Shown: positions 8,435-16,934, counted from the first letter of the stretch. The stretch: 64,000 nt of DNA from Propionicimonas paludicola (GCF_002563675.1 NZ_PDJC01000001.1:682001-746000), one strand, 5' to 3'. The notes: generated from the letters alone by a model not told the origin. Program-made: numbers and translations.

Positions 8435-10456
8435 CTAGTTGAGGGTGATCTGGACGTCGTCCGAGCTGAGATCGGCGAGCACCGTCGTGATCCAGTCGGG
8501 GACGCCGAGGTTGCCGCCCTTCGTGTCCTTGGCGGACACGGTGACCTGAATCATCACATCCGCCGTGGCCAGTCTCGGGTCGTCGGGGTCCAGCGTCGGG
8601 CGCAGCAGCTTCAGGGTGCTCGGGCCCTTGCTCACCTTCCAGCGCACGGTGTCCAGCTGAACCTTGGTGCCCCTGGGGGCGACGGCGCCGAACCCGCAGC
8701 CGACCGGCTGGAGCTCGTGAGCGGCCAGACAGTCCTGCAGACGGGTGTTCGCCGCCGAGAGGATCTTCTCGATGCCGGTGCTGCTCAGGCTCAGGCGAAC
8801 AGCGCCCAGCTCCGGAGCCGCGGCCGGTGAACTCACCACGAACGAGTCGTCGCTGAACTGGTAGCGGTCGTCGGTGGTGGCCACCTGGTAGTGCCCGGGG
8901 AACAGCTCCACACTCCCGACCGGGACGCTGGCCCCGTTGATCACCAGGGGCAGATCGCCGGTCTTGAGCAAGGTGAGATCGACCTTGCGGGCGACGTCGT
9001 AGAGCTTCCACTCCGCGCCCACCGCATACACCGTGAACGACTGGGTCACCCTCTGTCCGCCGATCAGGTAGGACGCTTCGACCTGGGCGCGGTAGTCGGA
9101 GAGCTCCGTGGTGCGGACCGAGACCTGACGCAGTGGAGCGACCTTGTTGGACGCCGCCAGGACCTCATCGGTGAGCAGCCGCTGGTCGGCGGGACGCAGC
9201 TTGGCGAAGCCGAGCGCTTGCTGGGAGTCGTTGTGGGCCAGCGCATTCAGGTAGCCGGACACCACTGTGTCCGGGGTGCCGACCGGTGGCCCGGAGAGCG
9301 TCCCGTCCACGCTGTTGAACCGACCCTGGACGGCCAGGATCACGACCAGCGAGACGACCAGGGCGCCGATCACGGAAGCGATCACCGCACCCCGCAGTAG
9401 CCAGCGTCGCCGGGCGGCGGCCGGACGCGGCGCGCGGGCCGGGCGGCTGGGCGACGAGGTTCGCTGCTGATCGGCCGGCTGGTCGGGGCCCGCCCATGGC
9501 GACGTGCGTGGCAGGGAGTCCCAGTCGCGGTCTGGAGAGTCGTACTGGGCATAGGGCGCGCCCGGAACCGAGAACGGGCCCGGCGCCGGTGTCCGCGCGG
9601 CCGTAGGGGCGGCTCCGAGGCTCGGACGAGTGGTGGTTGCGGTGGGCCGAGTGGGCTCGGCCGCCTCCGGGCTGGTGGGCGGCTGAGGGCTCGCCGCGGA
9701 GGCCGGCCGGATCATCGCGGCTCGACTGGACGACGGCGGGAAGAAGACCGCCTCACCGGTGGTGCCGGGCAGCGGAGTCAGATCCTCGTCGGGCAGCTCG
9801 TCGTCACGGTCGTCCACCGCAGCAGGCGCAGCGACGGGAGCCTGGGGTGTAGCCACGAGTGGGAGTTCGTCGGTTGGCGGGGTGGGCGACGTCTCGGCAC
9901 TCGCGGTCGCGGCGCTCGCGGCGTCCTCATGCTCGGCGATCGGCTCAGCCTCGAGTGCGGGCGGGGCGGCGACATCGTCGTCCGCCGGTGCGGGCTGGGC
10001 CACCTGGTCATGGCCCGCTGTCGGGGGAGTCGGCTGCGACTCGGGCATCCGCAGCCAGAACGGGACGGCCGGACGCCAGTCGGCCGGCTCGTCGTCGCCG
10101 GCCGGCTGCGGCTCGGTCTCCGGCTCGGGCGTGCGCAGCCAGAAGGGGACGGCCGGGCGCCAGTCGGTGCCGCCGCCGTTCACGGTGGGCCCCGGTGGAG
10201 TCGGGGCGGCAGACGCTGTCGGCTGGGTCGACCCAGCCAGGGTGGCGGAGGGGCGCCCGTCGGGCTCGGTGGACGGTGCCACCAGGCGCAGCACCGGGGG
10301 TGCAGGCGGTGGCGGTGGGACCTCATCGGTATCGGACCAGTCCAGGGCGGGCCACTCGATGTCGTCGAGATGGACCCGGCTGTCCTCGGGCAGGCCGGAT
10401 AGCGCGTCGCCCTCGCTGTGAGGAGCGACGTCCTCAGGGCGTGCGTTATCGGTCAC
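8435..10456 (-). CDS. Pro/Ala-rich single-pass membrane protein with extracytoplasmic domain
   Basis: A 673-residue protein. The start at GTG 10456 has GGAG five bases upstream; the longer frame to 10531 would extend beyond the likely transcript start. Residues 1-340 are low-complexity, acidic/Pro/Ala/Thr-rich and presumably cytoplasmic. They contain a duplicated DWRPAVPFWLR(T/M)PE unit (about residues 96 and 125). A transmembrane helix lies near 351-375, followed by an extracytoplasmic region of about 300 residues with no family I recognise; its first part (NALAHNDSQQALGFAKL...) recalls NTF2/DUF4878-type domains. The N-terminus resembles disordered regions of actinobacterial membrane proteins, but no kinase or PASTA domain is present. 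Confidence 0.75.
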   Translation of the reverse strand: MTDNARPEDVAPHSEGDALSGLPEDSRVHLDDIEWPALDWSDTDEVPPPPPAPPVLRLVAPSTEPDGRPSATLAGSTQPTASAAPTPPGPTVNGGGTDWRPAVPFWLRTPEPETEPQPAGDDEPADWRPAVPFWLRMPESQPTPPTAGHDQVAQPAPADDDVAAPPALEAEPIAEHEDAASAATASAETSPTPPTDELPLVATPQAPVAAPAAVDDRDDELPDEDLTPLPGTTGEAVFFPPSSSRAAMIRPASAASPQPPTSPEAAEPTRPTATTTRPSLGAAPTAARTPAPGPFSVPGAPYAQYDSPDRDWDSLPRTSPWAGPDQPADQQRTSSPSRPARAPRPAAARRRWLLRGAVIASVIGALVVSLVVILAVQGRFNSVDGTLSGPPVGTPDTVVSGYLNALAHNDSQQALGFAKLRPADQRLLTDEVLAASNKVAPLRQVSVRTTELSDYRAQVEASYLIGGQRVTQSFTVYAVGAEWKLYDVARKVDLTLLKTGDLPLVINGASVPVGSVELFPGHYQVATTDDRYQFSDDSFVVSSPAAAPELGAVRLSLSSTGIEKILSAANTRLQDCLAAHELQPVGCGFGAVAPRGTKVQLDTVRWKVSKGPSTLKLLRPTLDPDDPRLATADVMIQVTVSAKDTKGGNLGVPDWITTVLADLSSDDVQITLN

Positions 10457-10508
10457 AACGACTCCACGTCCCAGCCAGGCCCCCTGCGGCTGGTGTCCGT
10501 CTTCCCCC

Positions 10509-10552
10509 ACCGGACGGCTGGGTGCCAGCACCGTCCGGTCGCTCCAAGCCTA
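10509..10552 (-). promoter_or_regulatory. TAGGCT -10 box and 5'-end hairpin of the Pro-rich membrane protein gene
   Basis: On the minus strand TAGGCT lies at 10552-10547, placing the transcript start near 10540. Immediately inside the mRNA is a perfect 9-bp inverted repeat (10509-10517 with 10531-10539, ACCGGACGG/CCGTCCGGT) that also encloses CTGG-GTG-CCAG. A stable hairpin would thus sit at the very 5' end of an about 84-nt leader. Confidence 0.5.
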
Positions 10553-10619
10553 GCGTGGCGACGGCGGGGCCGGACAGGTTAGCGAGCCGGGCGCTCCCGC
10601 ATCGGCGGTGCGGCGCCGT

Positions 10620-11510
10620 TCACCAGTCCGCGCCACGGCACGGACCGCTGCCGGCTCCTTCGAGTTGGATCGTGGCGTGCGCGATCGAGTACTCCTCGCG
10701 CAGCACGCTGGTGGCAGCGTCCAGAACGAGCGCCGGTGCCGTTCCGGGAGCCGTCACCAGGTGGGCGGTGGCCACGTCCATCCCCGAGGTCAGCCGCCAG
10801 ACGTGCAGATCGTGCACGCCGGTAACGCCGTCGAGCTCGAGCATGGAGGCCAGGATCGCGGCCGGCTCGACTCCGTCGGGGGCGTGCTCACCGAGCACGG
10901 CGATCACCTCCCGGCCGAGCAGGATCGCCCGGACCACGACGAACCCGGCGATGGCCAGGGCAATCACGGTGTCCCACCAGGCATGACCGGTCCACGCCAC
11001 CAAGGCCCCGGCCACGATCACGCCGACCGAGCCGAGGGTGTCCGCGATCACCTCCAGGTAGGCGCCCTTCAGGTTCAGGCTCTCCGCTGCGCCGGCCCGG
11101 AGCAGGAACAGGCTGATCAGGTTCACGACGAGTCCGAGCGCGCCGACCAGGAGCATGGGGCCGGCCGCGAGTTCGGTGGCAGCGCCGATCCGGCTGATCG
11201 CCTCGATGGCGATGTAGATCCCGACGCCGATCATCACCAGGACGGCCAGCCCGGAGGCGAACACCTCGGCCCGGTACGAGCCGAAAGTCCGGCGTCCGGT
11301 GCTGTCCTTGCGGGAGGCCAGCCGAGTGGCGATCAGGGCCGCACCGAGGGTGGTGACGTCAGCGGCCATATGCCCGGCGTCGGAGATCAGGGCCAGTGAT
11401 CCGGACGCCAGTCCGGCGACCAGTTCAACCACGAAAAAGGCGGCGACCAGGACGAAGGCGACGGCGAGTCGCCAGCGGTGGCGTCCGGCAGAGCTGTGGC
11501 TATGGCTCAT
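10620..11510 (-). CDS. Cation diffusion facilitator (Zn/Cd/Co efflux) transporter
   Basis: A 296-residue CDF protein with six membrane helices, a His-containing N-terminus (MSHSHS), and a C-terminal cytoplasmic domain (GVTGVHDLHVWRLTSGMDVATAHL). The helix-II metal site is intact (SDAGHMAAD). In helix V the usual HxxxD appears as ExxxD (EVIADTLGSVGVI). Start ATG 11510 overlaps the arsR stop by 4 bp, so regulator and exporter form one operon. The role is metal-induced export of a divalent cation in exchange for protons. Confidence 0.9.
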   Translation of the reverse strand: MSHSHSSAGRHRWRLAVAFVLVAAFFVVELVAGLASGSLALISDAGHMAADVTTLGAALIATRLASRKDSTGRRTFGSYRAEVFASGLAVLVMIGVGIYIAIEAISRIGAATELAAGPMLLVGALGLVVNLISLFLLRAGAAESLNLKGAYLEVIADTLGSVGVIVAGALVAWTGHAWWDTVIALAIAGFVVVRAILLGREVIAVLGEHAPDGVEPAAILASMLELDGVTGVHDLHVWRLTSGMDVATAHLVTAPGTAPALVLDAATSVLREEYSIAHATIQLEGAGSGPCRGADW

Positions 11511-11908
11511 CGTGCGGCGCCGGGCTGAGGTTCGGCCGCTGCGTGATGGGTGATGTGCTCGCGGGTGACGTCCAGCAGGAGTCGGACGTGGGAGTCCGAC
11601 AGTCGGTAGAAGACGTTGCGCCCCTCGCGTCGTCCGCTGACCACGGCGGAGGCGCGCAGCATCCGCAGTGACTGGGAGACCGTGGCCTCGGCGGTGCCGG
11701 TGGCTGCGGCCAGGTCGCAGACGCACAGCTCGCCGGCTTCCAGCAGGGCGTAGAGCAGCCGGGTTCGGGTCGGGTCGCCGAGCAGCTTGAAGATCGCGCT
11801 GACTCGGCTCAACTCCTCGGCGCCTGGTGCATTCTCAGTAGCCAGCCGCACCTTCTCGGGGTGGGCGGCCGGATCAGCGCAGCCGTCGAGACTCGCTACC
11901 GTTCCCAT
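11507..11908 (-). CDS. ArsR/SmtB-family metal-sensing repressor
   Basis: A 133-residue winged-helix protein. It carries two potential metal sites: an alpha-3 ELCVCDL motif (Cys62, Cys64; CadC-like) and an alpha-5 set Asp105, His107, His118, His121 with exactly the SmtB/CzrA spacing. The recognition helix is ATVSQSLRMLRASAVV. ATG 11908 has GAGAGG upstream; a TTG two codons earlier is less likely. A 9-2-9 palindrome sits just upstream, and the CDF exporter follows with a 4-bp overlap. Metal binding would release the repressor and induce both genes. Confidence 0.93.
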   Translation of the reverse strand: MGTVASLDGCADPAAHPEKVRLATENAPGAEELSRVSAIFKLLGDPTRTRLLYALLEAGELCVCDLAAATGTAEATVSQSLRMLRASAVVSGRREGRNVFYRLSDSHVRLLLDVTREHITHHAAAEPQPGAAR

Positions 11909-11920
11909 GAACAACCTCTC

Positions 11921-11940
11921 ATCTGAGCAGATGCTCAGAT
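11921..11940 (-). promoter_or_regulatory. Operator of the ArsR/CDF operon
   Basis: ATCTGAGCA-GA-TGCTCAGAT is a perfect 9-2-9 inverted repeat resembling the 12-2-12 imperfect palindromes bound by SmtB/ArsR repressors. It lies between a TAATAT -10 candidate (11944-11939, minus strand) and the start codon at 11908, covering the expected transcript start. Confidence 0.85.
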
Positions 11941-11994
11941 ATTAGCCCAGGTTGGCTGGACGGGCGAGCCCCGCCCAGCGGCAGGGCCGGGGCC

Positions 11995-12774
11995 TCAGGG
12001 GTTGTCGGCCCAGCGCAGCTGCGCGGCAGTGCCGACCACTCCGAGAGCGAACACCACCAGCAGCGCAATCAGGCTGACCGGGACCAGGCCTGCGCCCGAG
12101 CTACCGGACATGCCTGAGAGCGACGGGATGATCGACCACGGGAACCAGACCGCCCACCCGGTGTGGCTGAGCAGATCGCCGATCAGCAGCATGCCCAGAG
12201 CGAACCCGATCGCGGCAAGGACGTTCCGGGTGGCCACGGTCAGCCAGGCCACCACCGGGCACAGCGCGTAGCTGATCGCGGCCAGGAGCAACGCGTTCCC
12301 GACGGTGCTGGCCAGCACCTCGGCGGAGAAGCCGGGCAGGCCGAGCAGGTAGCCGATCAGCAGGCCCTCGCCCAGGGCGGCCAGCGCCAGGATCAGCCAC
12401 CAGGCCGCGGCCACGGCCAGCTTTCCCAGGGCAAACCACTCCCGTCGGATCGGCAGGGCCAGCAGGTTCTTGGCAGTCTGGTCCAGGTACTCCCGGCCGA
12501 ACAGGTAGGCGACGATGAAGGCCAGCAGCAGCATGCCGGAGGCGCCCACGATCATGGCCAGGTAGCCGGAGTAGGCCGGCCAGGTGGCCTCCAGGCCGGC
12601 CAGGTTCGCCTTGGTGCCGAGCAGGCCCAGTGAGGCCGCGCGTGCCGGATCGCGGACGATCCACATGAACAGCGCGATCGCCCACGGGGCGAACAGGATC
12701 ACGGCCAGGGTGACCCAGGGCACGCTCGAGCGGCGCAGCTTGCCGAACTCGGTGATCAGAACCTGGGTGAACAT
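11995..12774 (-). CDS. ABC-2 type transporter permease
   Basis: A 259-residue protein with about six hydrophobic segments, beginning MFTQVLITEFGKLRRSSVPW, typical of ABC-2 exporters related to bacitracin/lantibiotic-type permeases. ATG 12774 is preferred over an in-frame GTG one codon upstream because AAGGAG is 5 bases away. It overlaps the ATPase stop (TGATG). With the ATPase it would form a homodimeric or heteromeric exporter; the substrate is unknown. Confidence 0.85.
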   Translation of the reverse strand: MFTQVLITEFGKLRRSSVPWVTLAVILFAPWAIALFMWIVRDPARAASLGLLGTKANLAGLEATWPAYSGYLAMIVGASGMLLLAFIVAYLFGREYLDQTAKNLLALPIRREWFALGKLAVAAAWWLILALAALGEGLLIGYLLGLPGFSAEVLASTVGNALLLAAISYALCPVVAWLTVATRNVLAAIGFALGMLLIGDLLSHTGWAVWFPWSIIPSLSGMSGSSGAGLVPVSLIALLVVFALGVVGTAAQLRWADNP

Positions 12775-13553
12775 CACAGCTCCTTCGGATCGGTGTCGCC
12801 GGTTCTGGCCAGGAAGTAGCGCTCCAGGTCGGCGGTGAGCAGGGCCTGCTCCCGTTCGTCCGCGGTGAAGCTGTCCCGGACGTAGGCGCGCGCCCGGGCG
12901 GCGAGTTCGTTCCGGGAGGCCTCCTCGACCAGGCGTCCGTCGTGGACGATGCCGATCCGGTCGGCCAGGTGGGCCACCTCGGCCAGGATGTGCGAGGACA
13001 TGAACACGGTGACCCCGGAGTTGGCCAGCTCCCGCAGCAGTCCGCGCACTTCGACGATGCCGGCCGGATCCAGGGCATTAGCCGGCTCGTCCAGGATGAG
13101 CAGCTCGGGGGAGTGCAGCAGGGCGCGGGCCAGCGAGAGGCGCTGCTTGTTGCCCAGGGACAGCCGTCCGGCCCGGCGATCGGCGTACTCGGTGAGGCCG
13201 AGCCGCTCGATCACGGTCTCGGTGGCCGAATGCGCGGCGCCGGTGAGCCGCCGGTGCAGCTCGAGGTTCTCTCGGACGGCCAGGTTGGGGTAGGCCGTGG
13301 CCGACTCGACCAGGAAGCCGACCCGGCGCAGCCACTCCTGGTCGGTGCCGATCGGCTCACCGAACACCCGCACGGTGCCGGACGTGGGCTTGATCAGGCC
13401 GAGCAGCATTCGGATCGTGGTGGTCTTGCCGGCGCCGTTGCGTCCGAGGAAGCCGTAGATCTCGCCGCGGCGAACCTGGAGATCCAGCCCGTCCACGGCA
13501 TGCACCCGGCCATAGTGCTTGGCCAGTGCCTCGGTGGTGATCACGTCGTTCAT
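12774..13553 (-). CDS. ABC transporter ATP-binding protein
   Basis: A 259-residue ATPase with Walker A GRNGAGKTT, signature LSLGNKQR, Walker B LLILDEPANALDP and the switch His in MSSHIL. It is of the drug/antibiotic exporter subfamily (DrrA/BcrA-like). ATG 13553 overlaps the TetR gene stop by 4 bp (ATGA), so all three genes tetR-ATPase-permease form one operon. Confidence 0.95.
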   Translation of the reverse strand: MNDVITTEALAKHYGRVHAVDGLDLQVRRGEIYGFLGRNGAGKTTTIRMLLGLIKPTSGTVRVFGEPIGTDQEWLRRVGFLVESATAYPNLAVRENLELHRRLTGAAHSATETVIERLGLTEYADRRAGRLSLGNKQRLSLARALLHSPELLILDEPANALDPAGIVEVRGLLRELANSGVTVFMSSHILAEVAHLADRIGIVHDGRLVEEASRNELAARARAYVRDSFTADEREQALLTADLERYFLARTGDTDPKEL

Positions 13554-14140
13554 CGGGTGGCTCCCAGAGTGCGCAGGGCGAGGGTGGTGGCGGCCTGGAG
13601 GGCCGCCGGCAGTTCGGCGGTCGTGGTGCCGGCGAGTTCGAGCCCGTGCAGCCCACTGAGCACGAACCAGGCGGCCAGGGTCGGGTCGTCCACGTGGAAG
13701 CTGCCCTCGGCGATCCCGTCGCGGACGAGCTGCTCCATCCAGGTGAACAGGGCCGGGGTCAGGTAGTCCTCCAGCCGATCGTGCAGTGGCTGGTTCTCCG
13801 GACGGTGGATGAAGTCGGTCAGGTCGGACAAGGCGGGGTCGGTGGTCATCCCGCCCAGCACCTCGGCCAGTCCGCGGAGCCGCTCGACGGCGGGTTGGCC
13901 GGGGTCGCTGAGACGCTCGGTGAGGGCCTGGACGATCTGCTCGGCCACCGACTCGGCCACTGCCAGCACGATCTCGTCCTTGTTGGCGAAGTAGAGGTAG
14001 AAGGTCCCTTGGGCCACCCCGGCGGCCTTGACGATGTCGGCCACCGAGGTGTCGCGGACGCCCTTGGTGGCCAGCACCTGTGCCGCTGCCGCGGTGAGCT
14101 GGGCGCGCCGGGCCTTCGGATCTGCAGTTCGTGGACTCAC
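13550..14140 (-). CDS. TetR-family transcriptional regulator
   Basis: A 196-residue protein with an N-terminal TetR helix-turn-helix (VLATKGVRDTSVADIVKAAGVAQGTFYLYFANKDEIV) and a divergent ligand-binding C-terminus. GTG 14140 is the start. Being first in the operon with an ABC exporter and preceded by a perfect 7-3-7 palindrome, it probably represses its own operon until a toxic ligand binds. Confidence 0.92.
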   Translation of the reverse strand: MSPRTADPKARRAQLTAAAAQVLATKGVRDTSVADIVKAAGVAQGTFYLYFANKDEIVLAVAESVAEQIVQALTERLSDPGQPAVERLRGLAEVLGGMTTDPALSDLTDFIHRPENQPLHDRLEDYLTPALFTWMEQLVRDGIAEGSFHVDDPTLAAWFVLSGLHGLELAGTTTAELPAALQAATTLALRTLGATR

Positions 14141-14150
14141 TCCTCAATAA

Positions 14151-14167
14151 TGACTGAATGTCAGTCA
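14151..14167 (-). promoter_or_regulatory. Candidate TetR operator
   Basis: TGACTGA-ATG-TCAGTCA is a perfect 7-3-7 inverted repeat 11 bp upstream of the tetR GTG, inside a locally AT-richer patch. The position is typical for autoregulation by TetR proteins. Confidence 0.7.
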
Positions 14168-14277
14168 GTTATCAACGGAGTGCACCTCGAGCGAAACCGC
14201 AGGACGCCTCGTGATCGCGGCAGTGCCGGTCGGTGAGGGGTCCGACGTCCGGCGACTCGCTTCTCACTGGCTGGTGA

Positions 14278-14305
14278 TTGACATCGCCGGCTGGCTGCCT
14301 AGCAT
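14278..14305 (+). promoter_or_regulatory. Promoter of the CPBP protease gene
   Basis: TTGACA (14278-14283), 16-bp spacer, TAGCAT (14300-14305): the best sigma-70-type promoter in the window. The predicted leader to GTG 14369 is about 57 nt and includes a GGGAGC Shine-Dalgarno. Confidence 0.75.
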
Positions 14306-14368
14306 GGCGGCTATCCGGAGCGCTTCGGCTCGCAAAGGGCGGAGCTGCACCGATGATGGGAGCTCGCT

Positions 14369-15241
14369 GTGACAGAGAAGGTCCCTCGCCGTTCAGCGGA
14401 CTCTGCTGAACCTGGAGAAGTTGATACTCGCCCTCGCCGGGCCGGGGCCCAGTTGGCCTGGTACTTCGGCGGCCTCATCGTTGTCTACGTCGGCGGGGTG
14501 GTGGCCCTGTGGCCTGCGCCGGGCGCATCCCCGTCGCCACTCGTCTTCGTGGTGGTCATGTTCGCCCCTGCCATCGGCGCCTTTTTGGCGCACTTCTTGG
14601 CTGGCGGACGCATCCAGTGGGGACGTCCAAGCTGGTGGATCCTCGGCGGCCTGCTGCCGTGTCTGGCCGTCCTGCTGTCCTATCTCCTCGGTGCGGCGCT
14701 GGGCTGGTACCGGCTGGACCTCGGCGTCCTCGGGCTGGCGCTGGCCATGTCGCCGATCGTGGTCCTCAGCGCCTGCCTGACTGCGGTCGGTGAAGAGATC
14801 GGCTGGCGTGGCTTCTTGTGGCCGGCTGCTCGAGAGCGGGTCGGGTTCTGGTGGGCGAGCCTCTTCGTCGGCGTGATCTGGTGGCTCTATCACGTCCCGC
14901 TGATTCTGATCGGCTGGTACGGATCGACCGCAGGCCTCCCCGCCTTCACCGTGGCCATCATCGGCTTCGTGCTCTTCGTGGGCGTAATCACCGACCGGGC
15001 CCGCTCGATGTGGCCGAGCGTGATCGCTCATGGCGGCTGGAACGGCCTGGTGGCGACTTCCTTTGCGGCCACCGCAGGGGAGGTGACGACGCCCGCGTTC
15101 TCGGGAACTGATGCCCTGCTGGGGGAGTTCGGCTGGGTGGCCGCGGTGACGATGCTGTTGCTCGGGATGGGCATGGCGGCCTGGCACGTCCGCACTGGAG
15201 CCGGTTCGGTTTCGTCTCCGAGTTCGGGGTCGGTGGCCTAG
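14369..15241 (+). CDS. CPBP-family intramembrane metalloprotease
   Basis: A 290-residue protein with about seven to eight membrane helices. It contains the conserved motifs of the CAAX-protease/Abi (CPBP) family: EEIGWRG (Glu142, Glu143, Arg147), a WWLYHVP segment with the metal-binding His, and SVIAHGGWNG with the second His/Asn. All expected catalytic residues are present. Family members process prenylated proteins or provide bacteriocin self-immunity; no bacteriocin gene is adjacent, so the substrate is unknown. It has its own strong promoter and a terminator at 15246-15277. Confidence 0.88.
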   Translation: MTEKVPRRSADSAEPGEVDTRPRRAGAQLAWYFGGLIVVYVGGVVALWPAPGASPSPLVFVVVMFAPAIGAFLAHFLAGGRIQWGRPSWWILGGLLPCLAVLLSYLLGAALGWYRLDLGVLGLALAMSPIVVLSACLTAVGEEIGWRGFLWPAARERVGFWWASLFVGVIWWLYHVPLILIGWYGSTAGLPAFTVAIIGFVLFVGVITDRARSMWPSVIAHGGWNGLVATSFAATAGEVTTPAFSGTDALLGEFGWVAAVTMLLLGMGMAAWHVRTGAGSVSSPSSGSVA

Positions 15242-15245
15242 CTCG

Positions 15246-15277
15246 TGGCCTCCGTCTAGGCCCGCCGGAGGCCATTT
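15246..15277 (+). terminator. Terminator after the CPBP gene
   Basis: TGGCCTCCG (15246-15254) pairs with CGGAGGCCA (15266-15274) across an 11-nt loop and is followed by TTT. Confidence 0.6.
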
Positions 15278-15292
15278 GCCAGGCCCGGGGCG

Positions 15293-15298
15293 GATAAT
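15293..15298 (+). promoter_or_regulatory. -10 element GATAAT, leaderless start for lgt
   Basis: GATAAT ends 5 bases before GTG 15304 and no Shine-Dalgarno can fit between them, so a leaderless lgt transcript is likely. Confidence 0.45.
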
Positions 15299-15303
15299 GT
15301 GCC

Positions 15304-16140
15304 GTGCTCGCTCTCGTGCTGACCTTTCCCGGCTTCGATCCGGTGGCCTTCTCGATCGGCCCGATCGAGGTCCACTGGTACGGACTGATGTACGCCCTGG
15401 CCTTCCTGGTCGGCTACTTCCTGCTGCGCGTCCGGATCACTCAGCCGCCCTACGCCCAGGTGACCGAGCCGTCGCCGTGGACCGATGGCGCCATCTCCGA
15501 CCTGCTGCTCTACGCGATCGTCGGCGTGCTGGTCGGCGGACGTCTGGGCTACTGCCTGTTCTACCAACCGATGACCTACCTGACCCATCCGCTAGAGATC
15601 TTCGCGGTCTGGGACGGCGGGATGAGCTTCCACGGTGGGGCGCTCGGGGTGATCCTCACTCTGTGGTTGTACGCCCGGGCTCGGAAGCGTCCGTTCTTCG
15701 AGGTGACCGACCTGCTGGTGCCGGCGGTGCCGATGGGCCTGGCCTTCGGCCGGGTGGGCAACTTCATCAACGGTGAACTCTGGGGCCGTCCGGCCGATCC
15801 GGCGCTGCCGTGGGCCATGATCTTCCCGCAGGTCGACCAGGTGCCGCGGCACCCGTCCCAGCTCTACGAGTTGGTCCTGGAGGGGGTCGTGCTGTTCGTG
15901 GTGCTGTGGCTCTTCGCCCGCCGCGGGCCGGCCCGCGGCAAGGTCAGCGCCGCCTTCCTGATCGGGTATGGCTGCTTCCGGTTCCTGGTCGAGTTCACTC
16001 GCGAACCGGACAGCTTCCTGGGGCTGCTATCGCTGGGGATGAGCATGGGGCAGTGGCTGTCCCTGCCGATGATCATCGGCGGCGTGGTGCTGTGGCGCTG
16101 GGCGTCCACGCGCGCTCGGCGGGAGGCTGTGGCCGCCTGA
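15304..16140 (+). CDS. lgt: Prolipoprotein diacylglyceryl transferase
   Basis: A 278-residue integral membrane protein with the Lgt signature RVGNFINGELWGR, preceded by HGGALG and followed by HPSQLYE. It attaches diacylglycerol to the lipobox cysteine of prolipoproteins, which in this window include the proteins at 1319, 20700 and probably 21513. Length is at the short end of actinobacterial Lgt, which often have longer C-terminal tails. Confidence 0.96.
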   Translation: MLALVLTFPGFDPVAFSIGPIEVHWYGLMYALAFLVGYFLLRVRITQPPYAQVTEPSPWTDGAISDLLLYAIVGVLVGGRLGYCLFYQPMTYLTHPLEIFAVWDGGMSFHGGALGVILTLWLYARARKRPFFEVTDLLVPAVPMGLAFGRVGNFINGELWGRPADPALPWAMIFPQVDQVPRHPSQLYELVLEGVVLFVVLWLFARRGPARGKVSAAFLIGYGCFRFLVEFTREPDSFLGLLSLGMSMGQWLSLPMIIGGVVLWRWASTRARREAVAA

Positions 16141-16233
16141 GCTGAGCCGCCGGGAATCAGCCGGACCGGTCAGTCGTTCCAGCTGGAGTCCGCCGCCTTC
16201 TGCGAGCGGCCGCAATCTGACGAAGGACGAACC

Positions 16234-16920
16234 ATGGCACGCGCACTGCTAGTAGTCACCGGCGCCGATCACTTCACCCTCACCGACGGCACCGAGCATC
16301 CGACCGGCTACTGGGCCGAGGAGCTGATCGAGCTGCACCGCGGGCTGTTGGCTGCTGGGCATCAGGTCGACCTGGCCACTCCGGGCGGACGGGTCCCGGT
16401 GCCCGACGCGGCCAGCCTCGACCTGGGCACCGAGGCCGGACGGGAGCGCCAGGCCTATCTGGAAGCGATCTCCGATCAGCTGAGTCATCCATTGGTGCTC
16501 GCCGAAGTTCAGCGGGACAGCTACGACGCGATCGTGATTCCGGGCGGCCATGGGCCGATGCAGGATCTGGCCTTCGATCCGGACCTGGGTCGGCTGCTGC
16601 TGGACGCCCTGGATCGCGACGCCGTGGTGGCGGCGCTCTGTCACGGCCCGGCGGGTCTGCTCAGCGCCACCCGTCCGGACGGCACCTTCGCCTTCGCCGG
16701 ACGCCGACTGGCCGCCTTCACCGATGCCGAAGAGGTCCAGGGTGGCTTGGCGGATCGTTCGCCCTACCTGCTGCAGTCCCGGCTGACCGAGCGGGGCGCC
16801 CAGGTGGAAGCCGGTGCCCCGTGGTCGCAGACGGTCGTCGTGGACGGCCGGCTGATCTCCGGCCAGAACCCGCAGTCGTCGGTGGCCACCGCGGCCGCCG
16901 TGGTGGCAGCGCTCGCCTGA
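16234..16920 (+). CDS. DJ-1/PfpI-family protein (Hsp31-like glutamine-amidotransferase fold)
   Basis: A 228-residue protein with nucleophile elbow AALCHGPAGLL (Cys136, His137), an upstream IVIPGGHGPMQDL loop and a Glu in GYWAEEL near residue 29. These are the hallmarks of the Hsp31/class I DJ-1 group, whose members act as glyoxalase III or chaperone-like stress proteins. The start ATG 16234 has AAGGA seven bases upstream. It is monocistronic, ending in a perfect bidirectional hairpin. Confidence 0.88.
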   Translation: MARALLVVTGADHFTLTDGTEHPTGYWAEELIELHRGLLAAGHQVDLATPGGRVPVPDAASLDLGTEAGRERQAYLEAISDQLSHPLVLAEVQRDSYDAIVIPGGHGPMQDLAFDPDLGRLLLDALDRDAVVAALCHGPAGLLSATRPDGTFAFAGRRLAAFTDAEEVQGGLADRSPYLLQSRLTERGAQVEAGAPWSQTVVVDGRLISGQNPQSSVATAAAVVAALA

Positions 16921-16934
16921 GCTGAGCGCCTGTG

